From an uncultured Shimia sp. (lineage in GTDB: Bacteria; Pseudomonadota; Alphaproteobacteria; Rhodobacterales; Rhodobacteraceae): DNA of 64,000 nucleotides. Of the stretch, positions 46,236-55,085 are shown piece by piece (the first letter of the stretch is position 1; each line of letters starts with the position of its first letter). Below the pieces are notes generated by a model. The model did no database searches and had not been told where the DNA came from. It saw only the letters and a list, made by a program, of their open reading frames with translations. Where the stretch lies: NCBI GenBank assembly GCA_937897325.1, contig CALCOY010000021.1, positions 62,001 to 126,000 on the forward strand. The letters run 5' to 3'. A program made the position numbers and the translations under genes.

Positions 46236-46261
46236 GGGCCGGCCCACGGCAGGACCGGCCC
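46236..46261 (-). terminator. GC-rich hairpin between dnaK and dnaJ
   Basis: GGGCCGG (46236-46242) and CCGGCCC (46255-46261) pair perfectly around a 12-base loop. There is no T-run, so this may be a partial terminator or mRNA-processing structure that sets dnaK above dnaJ, rather than a full stop. Confidence 0.45.
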
Positions 46262-46284
46262 GATGATTGGTTCCGCTGCGCGGA

Positions 46285-48198
46285 TCACGCGCGCTTGTTG
46301 TCGTCCAGATCTTCGAACTCGGCGTCCACAATATCGTCATCGCCATCGCGTGGGTCGTCTGCTGCCGTAGGCTCTTCCTCGGCGTCTTCCTGAGACGCCT
46401 TATAGATCGCCTCGCCCAGCTTCATGGCCGCTTCAGTCACGTTCTGGATGCCAGACTTGATCTTATCTGCGTTCTCGGTCTCAAGCTCGTCCTTAAGCGC
46501 CGCAATGGCCAGTTCGATAGCTTCGATCGTTGTCGGATCCACCTTGTCGGAATGCTCTTCCATCGACTTCTCGGTCGAATGGATCAAGCTTTCCGCCTGG
46601 TTCTTGGCCTCAACCAATTCTTTGCGCGCCTTGTCCGCTTCGGCGTTTTCCTCGGCGTCCTTGACCATCTGTTCGATGTCGTCATCAGACAAGCCACCAG
46701 AGGCCTGGATCGTGATCTTCTGTTCTTTACCGGTGCCCTTGTCCATGGCACCGACAGACACAATGCCGTTGGCATCGATATCGAATGTCACTTCGATCTG
46801 TGGCATACCGCGTGGCGCGGGCGGGATGTTTTCAAGATTAAAGGCCCCCAGCAGCTTGTTGTCCGAGGCCATCTCACGCTCTCCCTGGAAAACACGGATG
46901 GTCACAGCATTCTGGTTGTCTTCGGCCGTCGAGAAGATCTGCGACTTCTTTGTAGGGATCGTCGTGTTGCGGTCGATCAAGCGGGTGAAAACTCCGCCGA
47001 GCGTTTCGATACCAAGCGACAGAGGTGTGACATCCAGCAGAACGACGTCTTTCACATCGCCTTGCAGAACGCCTGCCTGAATGGCGGCACCCATCGCCAC
47101 GACTTCATCCGGGTTCACACCCTTATGAGGTTCTTTCCCAAAGAATTTGGTGACCTCTTCGACAACCTTGGGCATCCGCGTCATACCGCCGACGAGGACG
47201 ACCTCATCAATGTCAGAGGCCGAAAGACCCGCGTCTTTCAGTGCAGCCTGGCAGGGTTTCATCGATGATTTGATCAGATCGCCGACAAGCGATTCAAGCT
47301 TGGCCCGCGTCAGCTTCATGACCATGTGAAGCGGCTGACCACCATTGGGGTCCATCGAGATGAACGGCTGGTTGATCTCTGTCTGGCTAGAGGATGACAA
47401 TTCGATCTTGGCTTTTTCGGCAGCTTCCTTGAGGCGCTGCAAAGCCATCTTGTCCTTGGTCAGATCGACGCCGTTTTCCTTTTTGAACTCATCCGCGAGG
47501 TAGTTCACGACGCGCATGTCAAAGTCTTCACCGCCCAAGAATGTGTCACCATTTGTGGATTTCACTTCAAAAAGGCCGTCGTCAATCTCGAGAATGGTGA
47601 CATCGAATGTACCACCTCCAAGGTCATAGACTGCAATGGTCTGAGTGTTTTCCTTGTCGAGACCGTAGGCCAACGCGGCGGCAGTCGGTTCGTTGATGAT
47701 CCGCAGCACTTCGAGACCGGCAATCTTACCGGCGTCTTTCGTGGCCTGACGTTGTGCGTCGTTGAAGTAGGCGGGTACGGTGATGACGGCTTGCGTCACA
47801 TCTTCGCCAAGATAGCTTTCTGCCGTCTCTTTCATCTTCCCAAGGATGAAGGCTGAAATCTGGCTCGGCGAATATTCTTCACCTTTTGATTCGACCCACG
47901 CATCCCCATTGCCGCCGTCGATGACCGCGAATGGGAGATTCTTTTTATCCTTGGCCAGATCCGCATCATCGAACCGGCGGCCGATCAGCCGCTTTACCCC
48001 AAAGATCGTGTTGTCAGGATTGGTGACAGCCTGACGCTTGGCCGGCTGGCCAACAAGACGTTCGCTGTCCGTAAAGGCTACAATAGACGGTGTCGTCCGC
48101 GCACCTTCCGAGTTTTCGATGACACGTGGCTGGCTGCCATCCATAATAGCGATGCAGCTGTTTGTCGTGCCAAGGTCAATACCGATGACTTTTGCCAT
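46285..48198 (-). CDS. dnaK: chaperone protein DnaK (Hsp70)
   Basis: 637 residues from the ATG at 48198, ten bases after GAGGGA; a longer open frame to 48348 would run into the promoter. The actin-like ATPase domain has [17 protein letters not shown] and [16 protein letters not shown]; the substrate-binding domain and an acidic C-terminal tail (DDNKRA end) follow. It folds and protects proteins with DnaJ. The leader of about 95 bases and the TATATA promoter upstream are described separately. Confidence 0.97.
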   Translation of the reverse strand: MAKVIGIDLGTTNSCIAIMDGSQPRVIENSEGARTTPSIVAFTDSERLVGQPAKRQAVTNPDNTIFGVKRLIGRRFDDADLAKDKKNLPFAVIDGGNGDAWVESKGEEYSPSQISAFILGKMKETAESYLGEDVTQAVITVPAYFNDAQRQATKDAGKIAGLEVLRIINEPTAAALAYGLDKENTQTIAVYDLGGGTFDVTILEIDDGLFEVKSTNGDTFLGGEDFDMRVVNYLADEFKKENGVDLTKDKMALQRLKEAAEKAKIELSSSSQTEINQPFISMDPNGGQPLHMVMKLTRAKLESLVGDLIKSSMKPCQAALKDAGLSASDIDEVVLVGGMTRMPKVVEEVTKFFGKEPHKGVNPDEVVAMGAAIQAGVLQGDVKDVVLLDVTPLSLGIETLGGVFTRLIDRNTTIPTKKSQIFSTAEDNQNAVTIRVFQGEREMASDNKLLGAFNLENIPPAPRGMPQIEVTFDIDANGIVSVGAMDKGTGKEQKITIQASGGLSDDDIEQMVKDAEENAEADKARKELVEAKNQAESLIHSTEKSMEEHSDKVDPTTIEAIELAIAALKDELETENADKIKSGIQNVTEAAMKLGEAIYKASQEDAEEEPTAADDPRDGDDDIVDAEFEDLDDNKRA

Positions 48199-48300
48199 AT
48201 TTTTTGATCCCTCATTGAGTTCAAGGCGATGTCCCGAGACCACGACCCATTTCGGCATCGCAGCCACGATTTCTGCGCGGAGACCCCGCGCTTCGGAGGG

Positions 48301-48329
48301 TATATAAGGAGCACGCGCGAACCCTGCAA
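48301..48329 (-). promoter_or_regulatory. predicted dnaK promoter
   Basis: On the minus strand TTGCAG (48329-48324) is followed after 17 bases by TATATA (48306-48301), a good housekeeping-type promoter. It would start transcription around 48294, giving a leader of about 95 bases before dnaK. The overlapping CCTTATATA also resembles the -10 part of heat-shock promoters, but a matching CTTG -35 box was not found. Confidence 0.5.
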
Positions 48330-48367
48330 CCATTGCGTTACGTCGCAATCTCGCAAAAAATCAGCTA

Positions 48368-48985
48368 ATGAAACGTAAACAAATGCCAGACTTTACGGTT
48401 CGGGGCTTCAAGGTCTACAAGGCCTTTCTGAGCCAGCAGGCGCAGGCCGCGCTTCTGGATCAAATCAGAGAGGTCGCGCGTGTCGCGCCTCCGTTCTCGC
48501 CGCAGACACCTTATGGCAAACCTATGTCCGTCAAGATGACTTCAGCCGGGCAATTCGGCTGGTTCTCCGACAAAAGCGGTTATCGCTATGTCGAAATGCA
48601 TCCCCAGGGAGCGCCTTGGCCAGCGATACCTGACGCCGTCATGCGCATATGGCAAAGCGTTTCAGGCGTGGACCGCCAACCCGATTGCTGCTTGATCAAC
48701 TATTATGGCGAAGGCGCCAGAATGGGCATGCACCAAGACAAGGACGAAGCCGATTTTCAGTGGCCTGTCGTCTCCGTTTCCCTGGGCGATGAGGGTCTGT
48801 TCCGGATCGGCAATACGACGCGGGGCGGAAAGACCGAATCTCTCTGGCTGCACTCGGGCGATGTCGTCGTGATGGGCGGCGCTGCAAGACTGACCTATCA
48901 CGGCGTGGACAAGATCAGGTTTGGCTCATCTAGTCTTTTGCCAAAAGGCGGGCGCATCAACCTGACATTGCGGGTCGTGGAATAG
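48368..48985 (+). CDS. alkB: alpha-ketoglutarate-dependent dioxygenase AlkB
   Basis: 205 residues; an ATG at 48383 is an alternative start. The iron ligands are His122 and Asp124 in GMHQDKDE and His178 in RLTYHGVDKI; the 2-oxoglutarate arginine lies in GGRINLTLRVV. PMSVKMTSAGQFGW is a typical substrate-loop segment. It demethylates 1-methyladenine and 3-methylcytosine in DNA and RNA. It is divergent from dnaK and converges on the permease gene, with 12 bases between stops. With the Ada-like gene it is the second alkylation-repair gene in the window. Confidence 0.93.
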   Translation: MKRKQMPDFTVRGFKVYKAFLSQQAQAALLDQIREVARVAPPFSPQTPYGKPMSVKMTSAGQFGWFSDKSGYRYVEMHPQGAPWPAIPDAVMRIWQSVSGVDRQPDCCLINYYGEGARMGMHQDKDEADFQWPVVSVSLGDEGLFRIGNTTRGGKTESLWLHSGDVVVMGGAARLTYHGVDKIRFGSSSLLPKGGRINLTLRVVE

Positions 48986-48997
48986 CTTTCGGTAACG

Positions 48998-49819
48998 CTA
49001 GCGGCGGGCGTTCCAACTGGCGGAAGCATGTTTGCGGGTGAAGAATTCGGCCATCAAACCTATCATCAGAACGGTGATGCCAAAGCTAAATGCATATTCC
49101 CACGAAGTTGCTCGCGGGTAGTAGTTCAGGAAGGCGTAGCCGCGCGCTTGATCAATGGCATGAAACAGCGGGTTCCAATCGAACATGGCAAGCATGAAAG
49201 CAGGCAAGGTATTTGCGACGAACATCTTGCCTGACGCAATCATGTTGGCCCGCTGATAAACTGACGAAATGATCGTGACCGCGTCCGGGAACCACGGCTG
49301 GATCGCCAAGAAGACAACACCAATTGCGGCCCCCGTGAACCACGCCAAAAGAAACATACCAAACGCACCAATCGGGTCGTGGAGCGTGATCGGCGTGACC
49401 CCGACATGATAAATGAACAGAATCGCGAGCATTGACAGCACCTGCGTGTAAAGCGCCCCAACAGCTGCAGAGATGATCGACACCAAAGTATTCAGAGGCG
49501 CATGCAACATCATCGGGCTGGCCGGACCTTCCGACTTCACGATCGCAGCGATCGTTCTGACATGCGTCAGGTAAAGGAAGACGCCACTCATGATGTAAAG
49601 CAGGAAGTCCCCGCGGATCGCGCCCCCGCGCATGCCCAATACCGTAAAAAGCACGTAGAAAGCGGCGACAAAGACGATGGCCTGCACCATCGTCATGCCG
49701 ATCGCCATAAAAGCATTGCTGTGTGTTTTGCGAATGCTTCGTACGATCGAATGGTAGATCACCTCGCTCATCGCGAAGGCCGATCCGATCTGGCTCTGCG
49801 GTTTGCGAACGGTCTGCAC
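48998..49819 (-). CDS. ABC-2 type polysaccharide export permease (KpsM-like)
   Basis: 273 residues with about six transmembrane segments (for example MVQAIVFVAAFYVLFTVLG, GAFGMFLLAWFTGAAIGVVF and YAFSFGITVLMIGLMAEFF). The pattern, with RGDFLLYIMSGVFLYLTH in the middle, matches capsule/polysaccharide exporters such as KpsM/CtrC. It would form the membrane channel of an ABC exporter. The ATPase partner is not in the window. It is divergent from cysQ, with a 118-base shared upstream region, and opposite the polysaccharide genes. Confidence 0.85.
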   Translation of the reverse strand: MQTVRKPQSQIGSAFAMSEVIYHSIVRSIRKTHSNAFMAIGMTMVQAIVFVAAFYVLFTVLGMRGGAIRGDFLLYIMSGVFLYLTHVRTIAAIVKSEGPASPMMLHAPLNTLVSIISAAVGALYTQVLSMLAILFIYHVGVTPITLHDPIGAFGMFLLAWFTGAAIGVVFLAIQPWFPDAVTIISSVYQRANMIASGKMFVANTLPAFMLAMFDWNPLFHAIDQARGYAFLNYYPRATSWEYAFSFGITVLMIGLMAEFFTRKHASASWNARR

Positions 49820-49937
49820 GGGGCTGTCCTTAGATCAGGGATCGGCTGAAAGTCGCAAGGAATGATTGCCGATCCGTTAGCAGCAGATCATAAGACCGAC
49901 GAGTTTCAGTATCAACATTCGAGGATCGGAGACGCTC

Positions 49938-50735
49938 TTGGACCATGATCGCCTTCTTACCGTCATGCGCCGCCTCTCGATTGAGGCCGGTGCCACTATC
50001 ATGGACATCTACAATTCAGATGATTTTGACGTGCGTGCAAAATCCGACGACAGCCCGGTGACTGCAGCCGACGAAGCGGCAGACGCTCTGATTTCTGCGG
50101 GCCTGCGGGCCGAGTTCCCAGATGTCGTTCTCGTGACGGAGGAGCAAGCCGCGACACACTCTGCCTCAGCTGACACATTCCTGATCGTCGACCCATTGGA
50201 TGGCACAAAGGAGTTCGTGCACCGACGCGGCGATTTCACGGTCAACATCGCCCTTGTGGAAAAAGGCGTTCCGACGCGCGGCGTGGTCTATGCACCTGCG
50301 AAAGGGCGTATGTTCTTCACGCAGGCGGACGGCACATCGGTCGAAGAAACCGGGGCCTTTGATCCCGACCATGTCGGCTCGACAAAGGACATCAAAGTCT
50401 CAAATAGCGACAACGGTGACCTCATGGTCGTCGCCTCGAAATCACACCGCGACGAGGCCACCGATGCCTATATCGGACAGTATAATGTAAAGGACATGAC
50501 CAGCGCGGGATCATCGCTCAAATTCTGTCTTGTGGCGACAGGCGAAGCCGATCTCTACCCGCGTTTGGGACGCACGATGGAATGGGATACAGCCGCAGGG
50601 CATGCCGTCCTCGTCGGCGCCGGCGGGAAGGTTGTGCGGTTTGATGATCACGAGCCCTTAGCCTACGGCAAGACGGGATATGCCAATCCGTTCTTCATCG
50701 CACACGCCCCCGGGGTCAAGCTTAAGCCCGCCTGA
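49938..50735 (+). CDS. cysQ: 3'(2'),5'-bisphosphate nucleotidase
   Basis: 265 residues from a TTG start with GGAG about seven bases upstream. The inositol-monophosphatase-like fold shows the metal-binding sites VTEEQA, IVDPLDGTKEFVHRRGDF and EWDTAAGHAV. It hydrolyses PAP (3'-phosphoadenosine 5'-phosphate), the by-product of PAPS-dependent sulfotransferases, to AMP. Its place at the head of a cluster ending in a sulfotransferase-like gene is meaningful: PAP would otherwise inhibit sulfation. The stop overlaps the kdsB ATG by one base. Confidence 0.92.
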   Translation: MDHDRLLTVMRRLSIEAGATIMDIYNSDDFDVRAKSDDSPVTAADEAADALISAGLRAEFPDVVLVTEEQAATHSASADTFLIVDPLDGTKEFVHRRGDFTVNIALVEKGVPTRGVVYAPAKGRMFFTQADGTSVEETGAFDPDHVGSTKDIKVSNSDNGDLMVVASKSHRDEATDAYIGQYNVKDMTSAGSSLKFCLVATGEADLYPRLGRTMEWDTAAGHAVLVGAGGKVVRFDDHEPLAYGKTGYANPFFIAHAPGVKLKPA

Positions 50736-51535
50736 TGTCCGTCGCGATAATCATTCCGGCACGCTATGCATCATCCCGATATCCTGGCAAGCCGCTGGTT
50801 TCGCTCAAAGGTGCCGATGGAACGGCCCGCACCCTGATCGAGCGAAGCTGGCGCGCTGCAAAAGAGGTTCAAGGCGTCGACAGGATTGTCGTGGCAACAG
50901 ATGACATGCGGATCGCAGACGCGTCAGAAGCCTTTGGCGCCGAGGTGGTCATGACGTCCGAAGCATGCCGCAATGGCACAGAACGCTGCGCAGAAGCCCA
51001 TGACACCCTCGGCGGTGATTTTGAGATCATCGTGAACCTTCAGGGGGATGCGCCTCTAACACCGCCGTGGTTTCTTGAAGATTTGATCAGCGGTCTGCAG
51101 GATGCGCCGGATGCCGATATAGCGACACCAGTCCTGCGATGTGATGGCGCCACGCTGAACAGCTTTTTGGAGGATCGGAAAGCTGGGCGAGTGGGCGGCA
51201 CGACAGCCGTATTCGACGCGGACAGACAGGCGCTCTATTTCTCGAAGGAAGTCGTTCCTTTCATATCGCAGAATTATGCGGATGATTCGGAAACGCCTGT
51301 ATACCATCACGTCGGGGTTTACGCATATCGCGCCGATGCCCTTGCAGCTTATGCGTCATGGCCCGAAGGTCCACTTGAGTTGCTGGAAGGCCTGGAACAA
51401 TTGCGTTTTCTTGAACAGGGGCGATCCATTCTTTGCGTCGAAGTCGCAGCCCGCGGGCGCCAGTTCTGGGAGCTTAACAACCCCGAGGATGTTCCTCGAA
51501 TCGAGGCGATGATGCTGCGTATGCAAATGCGCTGA
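50735..51535 (+). CDS. kdsB: 3-deoxy-manno-octulosonate cytidylyltransferase
   Basis: 266 residues, coupled to cysQ by a one-base overlap. It makes CMP-Kdo from CTP and Kdo. Family motifs: IIPARYASSRYPGKPL at the start, VVATDD, MTSEACRNGTERCAEAH, VNLQGDAPLTPP and YHHVGVYAYRADAL. CMP-Kdo feeds lipid A core and, in capsule loci, the Kdo linker; KpsU is the capsule-dedicated homologue. Position in a polysaccharide cluster makes the capsule role possible; sequence cannot separate KdsB from KpsU. Confidence 0.9.
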   Translation: MSVAIIIPARYASSRYPGKPLVSLKGADGTARTLIERSWRAAKEVQGVDRIVVATDDMRIADASEAFGAEVVMTSEACRNGTERCAEAHDTLGGDFEIIVNLQGDAPLTPPWFLEDLISGLQDAPDADIATPVLRCDGATLNSFLEDRKAGRVGGTTAVFDADRQALYFSKEVVPFISQNYADDSETPVYHHVGVYAYRADALAAYASWPEGPLELLEGLEQLRFLEQGRSILCVEVAARGRQFWELNNPEDVPRIEAMMLRMQMR

Positions 51536-51735
51536 ATAATACGGCAACCAGAATACGGTGCCGTTTTGCGGAAATTCACTTATAGCGTGTGATCTGCTTG
51601 AAAAATGATCCTAGGCGGGAATTTGCTTGCCCGAAGCAACGCACAAAATAGTGTCTTGGGCGCAATGAGCGCACAGATGATAGGCAAAAAATAGCTCAGG
51701 AATTCTATTATTATTCAATATTTTAAAGAGTTCAT

Positions 51736-51770
51736 GCGCAAAACTTGATCGCGATTTTCGAGTTTTGCGC
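51736..51770. terminator. hairpin downstream of kdsB
   Basis: GCGCAAAACT (51736-51745) and AGTTTTGCGC (51761-51770) pair perfectly around a 15-base loop. There is no T-run directly after, so it may be a rho-dependent or protein-binding structure rather than a simple terminator. Confidence 0.4.
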
Positions 51771-51972
51771 GGCTTCGCGCAGCAGGTCGCTGGTTCATGA
51801 TCAATACGTTTACCGAAACAGTCCAACTGGCTAAGCGTTCACACAAGTAAGCAAAACATGACTTGTCACCGGACGATCAAGCGAACAAAACTACGAGTAT
51901 TAAGGTTAAAATTTAACTCGAAACTTACGTTTGACATGATTTGTCCAAAATTTGATGGCTAGAAGCCGACAA

Positions 51973-51989
51973 GGGACCAAGTTGGTCCC
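51973..51989. promoter_or_regulatory. GGGACCAA-G-TTGGTCCC palindrome before galU
   Basis: A perfect 17-base palindrome with eight-base arms lies 19 bases before the galU ATG and 36 bases after a TTGACA box. Its symmetry and position fit a dimeric repressor operator. It could also form an mRNA hairpin near the ribosome-binding site (GAGGAAAG). Confidence 0.45.
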
Positions 51990-52008
51990 GCGCGTACGAG
52001 GAAAGACG

Positions 52009-52902
52009 ATGCCCCATAGAGTTACAAAGGCCATTTTCCCAGTTGCAGGACTGGGAACACGATTTCTACCGGCGACGAAATCTGTACCAAAAGAAATCAT
52101 GACCCTCGTCGATCGCCCTTTGATCCAATACGCGATTGATGAAGCGCGTGAGGCTGGCATCAAAGAATTCATCTTTGTCACCTCGCGCGGCAAAGGCGCT
52201 TTGGAAGACTATTTCGATCATGCTCCAACGCTCGAACAGGAGTTGCGGAAGAAGGGCAAAGACGATCTGCTCGATATTCTTAAGACAACCAACATGGACA
52301 GCGGCGAGATCGCCTACATCCGCCAGCACAAGGCCCTTGGCCTTGGGCACGCGGTGTGGTGCGCGCGCCGTCTGATCGGCAATGAACCATTTGCGGTAAT
52401 CTTGCCAGACGATGTGATCGCAGCCGAGACGTCCTGCCTGAAACAGATGGTTGATGCTTATGCTGAGACGGGCGGTAACATGGTCGCAGCGATGGAAGTG
52501 CCACCCGAAAAGGCAAGCTCTTACGGTGTTCTCGACGTGGCTGACGACATGGGTCACATGGTGTCGATCAAAGGCATGGTCGAGAAACCCGCACCTGGTA
52601 CGGCACCGTCCAACCTTGCGGTGATCGGTCGCTATATTCTGTCACCGAATGTTTTGACAAATCTCAACAAACTGGAAAGCGGCGCTGGCGGGGAAATCCA
52701 GTTAACTGACGCGATCGCCGATGAGCTTCAGCAGGAAAATGCGGTCTACGGTTACCGTTTCCGCGGGCAGCGTTTCGACTGCGGCTCCAAGTCTGGTTTC
52801 CTGCAAGCCACCGTTGCTTTCGGTCTTGCCCGTGAAGAGTTGCGCGATGATCTTTCCGCCTATATCCGTGATATCGTAAAGATGGAAAACGCGGCCGAAT
52901 AA
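52009..52902 (+). CDS. galU: UTP-glucose-1-phosphate uridylyltransferase
   Basis: 297 residues from the ATG at 52009, with GAGGAAAG upstream; an in-frame ATG at 51952 would read through the palindrome and was rejected. It makes UDP-glucose. Motifs: FPVAGLGTRFLPATKSVPKE (nucleotide binding), EYxx-type VEKP segment VEKPAPGTAPSN, and GGEIQLTDAI. UDP-glucose is the donor for GalE and for many exopolysaccharides. galE follows after 24 bases. Confidence 0.95.
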   Translation: MPHRVTKAIFPVAGLGTRFLPATKSVPKEIMTLVDRPLIQYAIDEAREAGIKEFIFVTSRGKGALEDYFDHAPTLEQELRKKGKDDLLDILKTTNMDSGEIAYIRQHKALGLGHAVWCARRLIGNEPFAVILPDDVIAAETSCLKQMVDAYAETGGNMVAAMEVPPEKASSYGVLDVADDMGHMVSIKGMVEKPAPGTAPSNLAVIGRYILSPNVLTNLNKLESGAGGEIQLTDAIADELQQENAVYGYRFRGQRFDCGSKSGFLQATVAFGLAREELRDDLSAYIRDIVKMENAAE

Positions 52903-52926
52903 ATCCGGCCGGAAAGGCAACGCGGA

Positions 52927-53910
52927 TTGACCAATGTTCTGGTAACAGGCGGCGCGGGCTATATCGGTTCGCACGCCTGCAAGGCGCTTAAAGCTGCGGG
53001 CCATATACCTATAACTTACGATAACCTCGTAACCGGCTGGCAGGACGCCGTGAAATTTGGGCCTTTCGAAAAGGGTGATCTGCTGGATCGACCAAGGCTC
53101 GATGAGGTTTTCGCAAAGCATCAGCCAAACGCCGTGATGCACTTTGCAGCACTCAGCCAGGTCGGCGAGAGCATGAAAGAGCCTGCAAAGTACTGGCGTA
53201 ACAACGTGTCAGGCAGCCTCAATCTAATCGAAGCTGCCGTGGCTGCGGGCTGCCTCGACTTTGTGTTCTCGTCGACCTGCGCGACCTACGGCGACCAGGA
53301 TGGCGTGACGCTCAATGAAGAAAACGTGCAGCATCCAATCAACGCATACGGCGCATCGAAGCGGGCGATCGAGGATATGCTGCGCGATTTCGAAGCGGCT
53401 TATGGGTTACGACATGTCGTATTCCGCTATTTCAACGTAGCCGGCGCGGACCCGGAAGGCGAGGTGGGCGAATTCCATAGGCCCGAAACCCATCTGGTTC
53501 CCCTGATGCTGGACGCAATCGACGGCAAGCGGGATGCTTTGACGATTTACGGTACAGATTACGACACGCCAGACGGCACCTGCATCAGGGACTACGTGCA
53601 TGTCTGCGATCTGGTCGATGCGCATGTGCTGGGTATTCGTTGGCTTGCGGATGGCAAGGGCAGCCGCGTCTTCAACCTCGGTACCGGCAGCGGGTTTTCT
53701 GTTCGTGAAGTGATTGATCACTCTCGCAACGTCACCAACCGGAACGTGCCGTTTAACGAAGGCGCCCGACGTCCCGGCGATTGCACACGGCTGGTGTCAG
53801 GCTCAGACCGCGCGGCTGAAGAGCTGGGTTGGCGGCCCACCCGTTCGACGCTTCAGACCATGATCACCGATGCATGGAGATGGCACCAGACGGGCCATTA
53901 CGACCGCTGA
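52927..53910 (+). CDS. galE: UDP-glucose 4-epimerase
   Basis: 327 residues from a TTG start (TNVLVTGGAGYIGSHACK). It is a short-chain dehydrogenase-type epimerase with the NAD motif GGAGYIGSH, the catalytic YGASK and the FSSTCATYG serine-threonine site. It interconverts UDP-glucose and UDP-galactose and so supplies galactose to the polysaccharide. The next glycosyltransferase starts inside its last codons. Confidence 0.94.
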   Translation: MTNVLVTGGAGYIGSHACKALKAAGHIPITYDNLVTGWQDAVKFGPFEKGDLLDRPRLDEVFAKHQPNAVMHFAALSQVGESMKEPAKYWRNNVSGSLNLIEAAVAAGCLDFVFSSTCATYGDQDGVTLNEENVQHPINAYGASKRAIEDMLRDFEAAYGLRHVVFRYFNVAGADPEGEVGEFHRPETHLVPLMLDAIDGKRDALTIYGTDYDTPDGTCIRDYVHVCDLVDAHVLGIRWLADGKGSRVFNLGTGSGFSVREVIDHSRNVTNRNVPFNEGARRPGDCTRLVSGSDRAAEELGWRPTRSTLQTMITDAWRWHQTGHYDR

Positions 53911-54947
53911 AGGGCGACGACGGATCTCTGCCGCTTCCCGCGATCAGCCCTTGGATCGCCTACAAACTCCGCTGGAAACGACGGCGCCTTCTATGGCGCT
54001 GCCTCAAGAGCCGTCATGATCTAACGCTTTGCGCCGATAGGACGCAAAACATCCAACCGGGCAATGTGCTTTTGATCGCGACCTTACGGAACGAGACGCT
54101 GCGCCTTCCGCATTTCATGCGCCATTATCGTGATCTTGGGGTCGGGCACTTCCTCCTGATCGACAATGACAGCGATGATGGCAGTCGAGAGTTTTTGTCC
54201 GATCAGCCCGACGTGTCCCTGTGGACCACCAAATCCAGTTATCGCGCATCTCGTTTTGGCGTAGACTGGGCCGGTTGGTTGCGCATTCGCTATGGTCACG
54301 GCCATTGGTGCCTGACCGTCGATGTGGATGAGCTTCTGATTTACTCCGGCATGGATCACCTCAACCTGAGCGATCTGAGCAGGCGTTTGGATGCGCGCGG
54401 CATGGCTGGTTTTGGTGCACTCATGATCGAGCTTTTTCCGAAGGGGCCCGTCGGCGCGGCCGCTTATAGCCCTGCTCAGGAACCCACAGAAGTGCTTAGC
54501 TGGTTTGACAGTGCGGGTTATCGGAGCAAACGCCAGTATCCCATGGGCAATCTTTGGGTGCAGGGTGGACCACGCGACAGATCATTTTTTTTGAACGATC
54601 CGCGTCGCGCCCCAACGCTCAACAAGATTCCCTTCGTGCGGTGGAACCGCCGCATAGCCTATGTCAACTCCACCCACAGCCTTTTGCCACGATCGTTGAA
54701 TACACTTTATGATGGGCCGGGCGACGAACGACCGCATGGAGCGCTTCTGCACACGAAGTTTCTTGCGGATGTGGTCGAACGCGCCAAAGTGGAAAAAACA
54801 CGGAAGGAGCATTTCCACAGTCCGGACGCGTTTGCGAATTACTACGATCAGCTTCAGGCAAACCCGGATTTCTGGCACGGTCAGGCAACACGATACGAAA
54901 GTGTTGATCAGCTTGCCGCGCTCGGGCTCGCCGGGCCCGAAGCTTAG
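53880..54947 (+). CDS. glycosyltransferase family 2 protein, first of a tandem pair
   Basis: 355 residues if started at the ATG at 53880 inside galE; ATGs at 53829 and 53874 are alternatives, and none has a proper ribosome-binding site. The Glyco_tranf_2_4 pattern is clear: LIATLRNETLRLPHFMRHYR, LIDNDSDDGSREFL, a metal-binding VDVDELL, then GNLWVQGGPRDRSFF and LNKIPFVRWNRRIAYVNSTH. It should transfer a sugar onto a growing surface glycan in the cytoplasm. The next gene is a close paralogue; a 12-bp hairpin lies between. Confidence 0.82.
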   Translation: MAPDGPLRPLKGDDGSLPLPAISPWIAYKLRWKRRRLLWRCLKSRHDLTLCADRTQNIQPGNVLLIATLRNETLRLPHFMRHYRDLGVGHFLLIDNDSDDGSREFLSDQPDVSLWTTKSSYRASRFGVDWAGWLRIRYGHGHWCLTVDVDELLIYSGMDHLNLSDLSRRLDARGMAGFGALMIELFPKGPVGAAAYSPAQEPTEVLSWFDSAGYRSKRQYPMGNLWVQGGPRDRSFFLNDPRRAPTLNKIPFVRWNRRIAYVNSTHSLLPRSLNTLYDGPGDERPHGALLHTKFLADVVERAKVEKTRKEHFHSPDAFANYYDQLQANPDFWHGQATRYESVDQLAALGLAGPEA

Positions 54948-54967
54948 TATCACCCCCGAAATTGTTA

Positions 54968-55001
54968 ACGTCTTCTAAACACGTTGATTTTTAGAAGACG
55001 T
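54968..55001. repeat. 12-bp inverted repeat between the tandem glycosyltransferases
   Basis: ACGTCTTCTAAA (54968-54979) and TTTAGAAGACGT (54990-55001) form a perfect 12-base stem around a ten-base loop, 20 bases after the first glycosyltransferase stop. No T-run follows, so it may attenuate, protect or process the transcript rather than end it. Confidence 0.55.
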
Positions 55002-55085
55002 ATGTGACATGCTGCTGGTCAGGTCGGGCAAGGTCAAGACGAACGCTTCTCGAAAGCGTCCACCAACTGAGGACTGAGACAAGCC

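Larger units (their letters stand above)
51536..52008. other. 473-base AT-rich intergenic region with repeats
   Basis: This stretch between kdsB and galU has clearly lower GC than its surroundings and no credible ORF. It contains a ten-base-pair hairpin (51736-51770), a triple TTAA motif (51900-51916), a TTGACA box (51931-51936) and a GGGACCAA/TTGGTCCC palindrome (51973-51989). It looks like a complex regulatory region for galU and the genes after it. Confidence 0.6.

Noticed and set aside
46267-47268. 333-residue plus-strand ORF
   Set aside because: It runs antisense to the dnaK C-terminal half, which is an obvious gene.
51900-51916. CtrA-type TTAA-N7-TTAA site
   Set aside because: The TTAA units are spaced two, three and nine bases apart, not seven.
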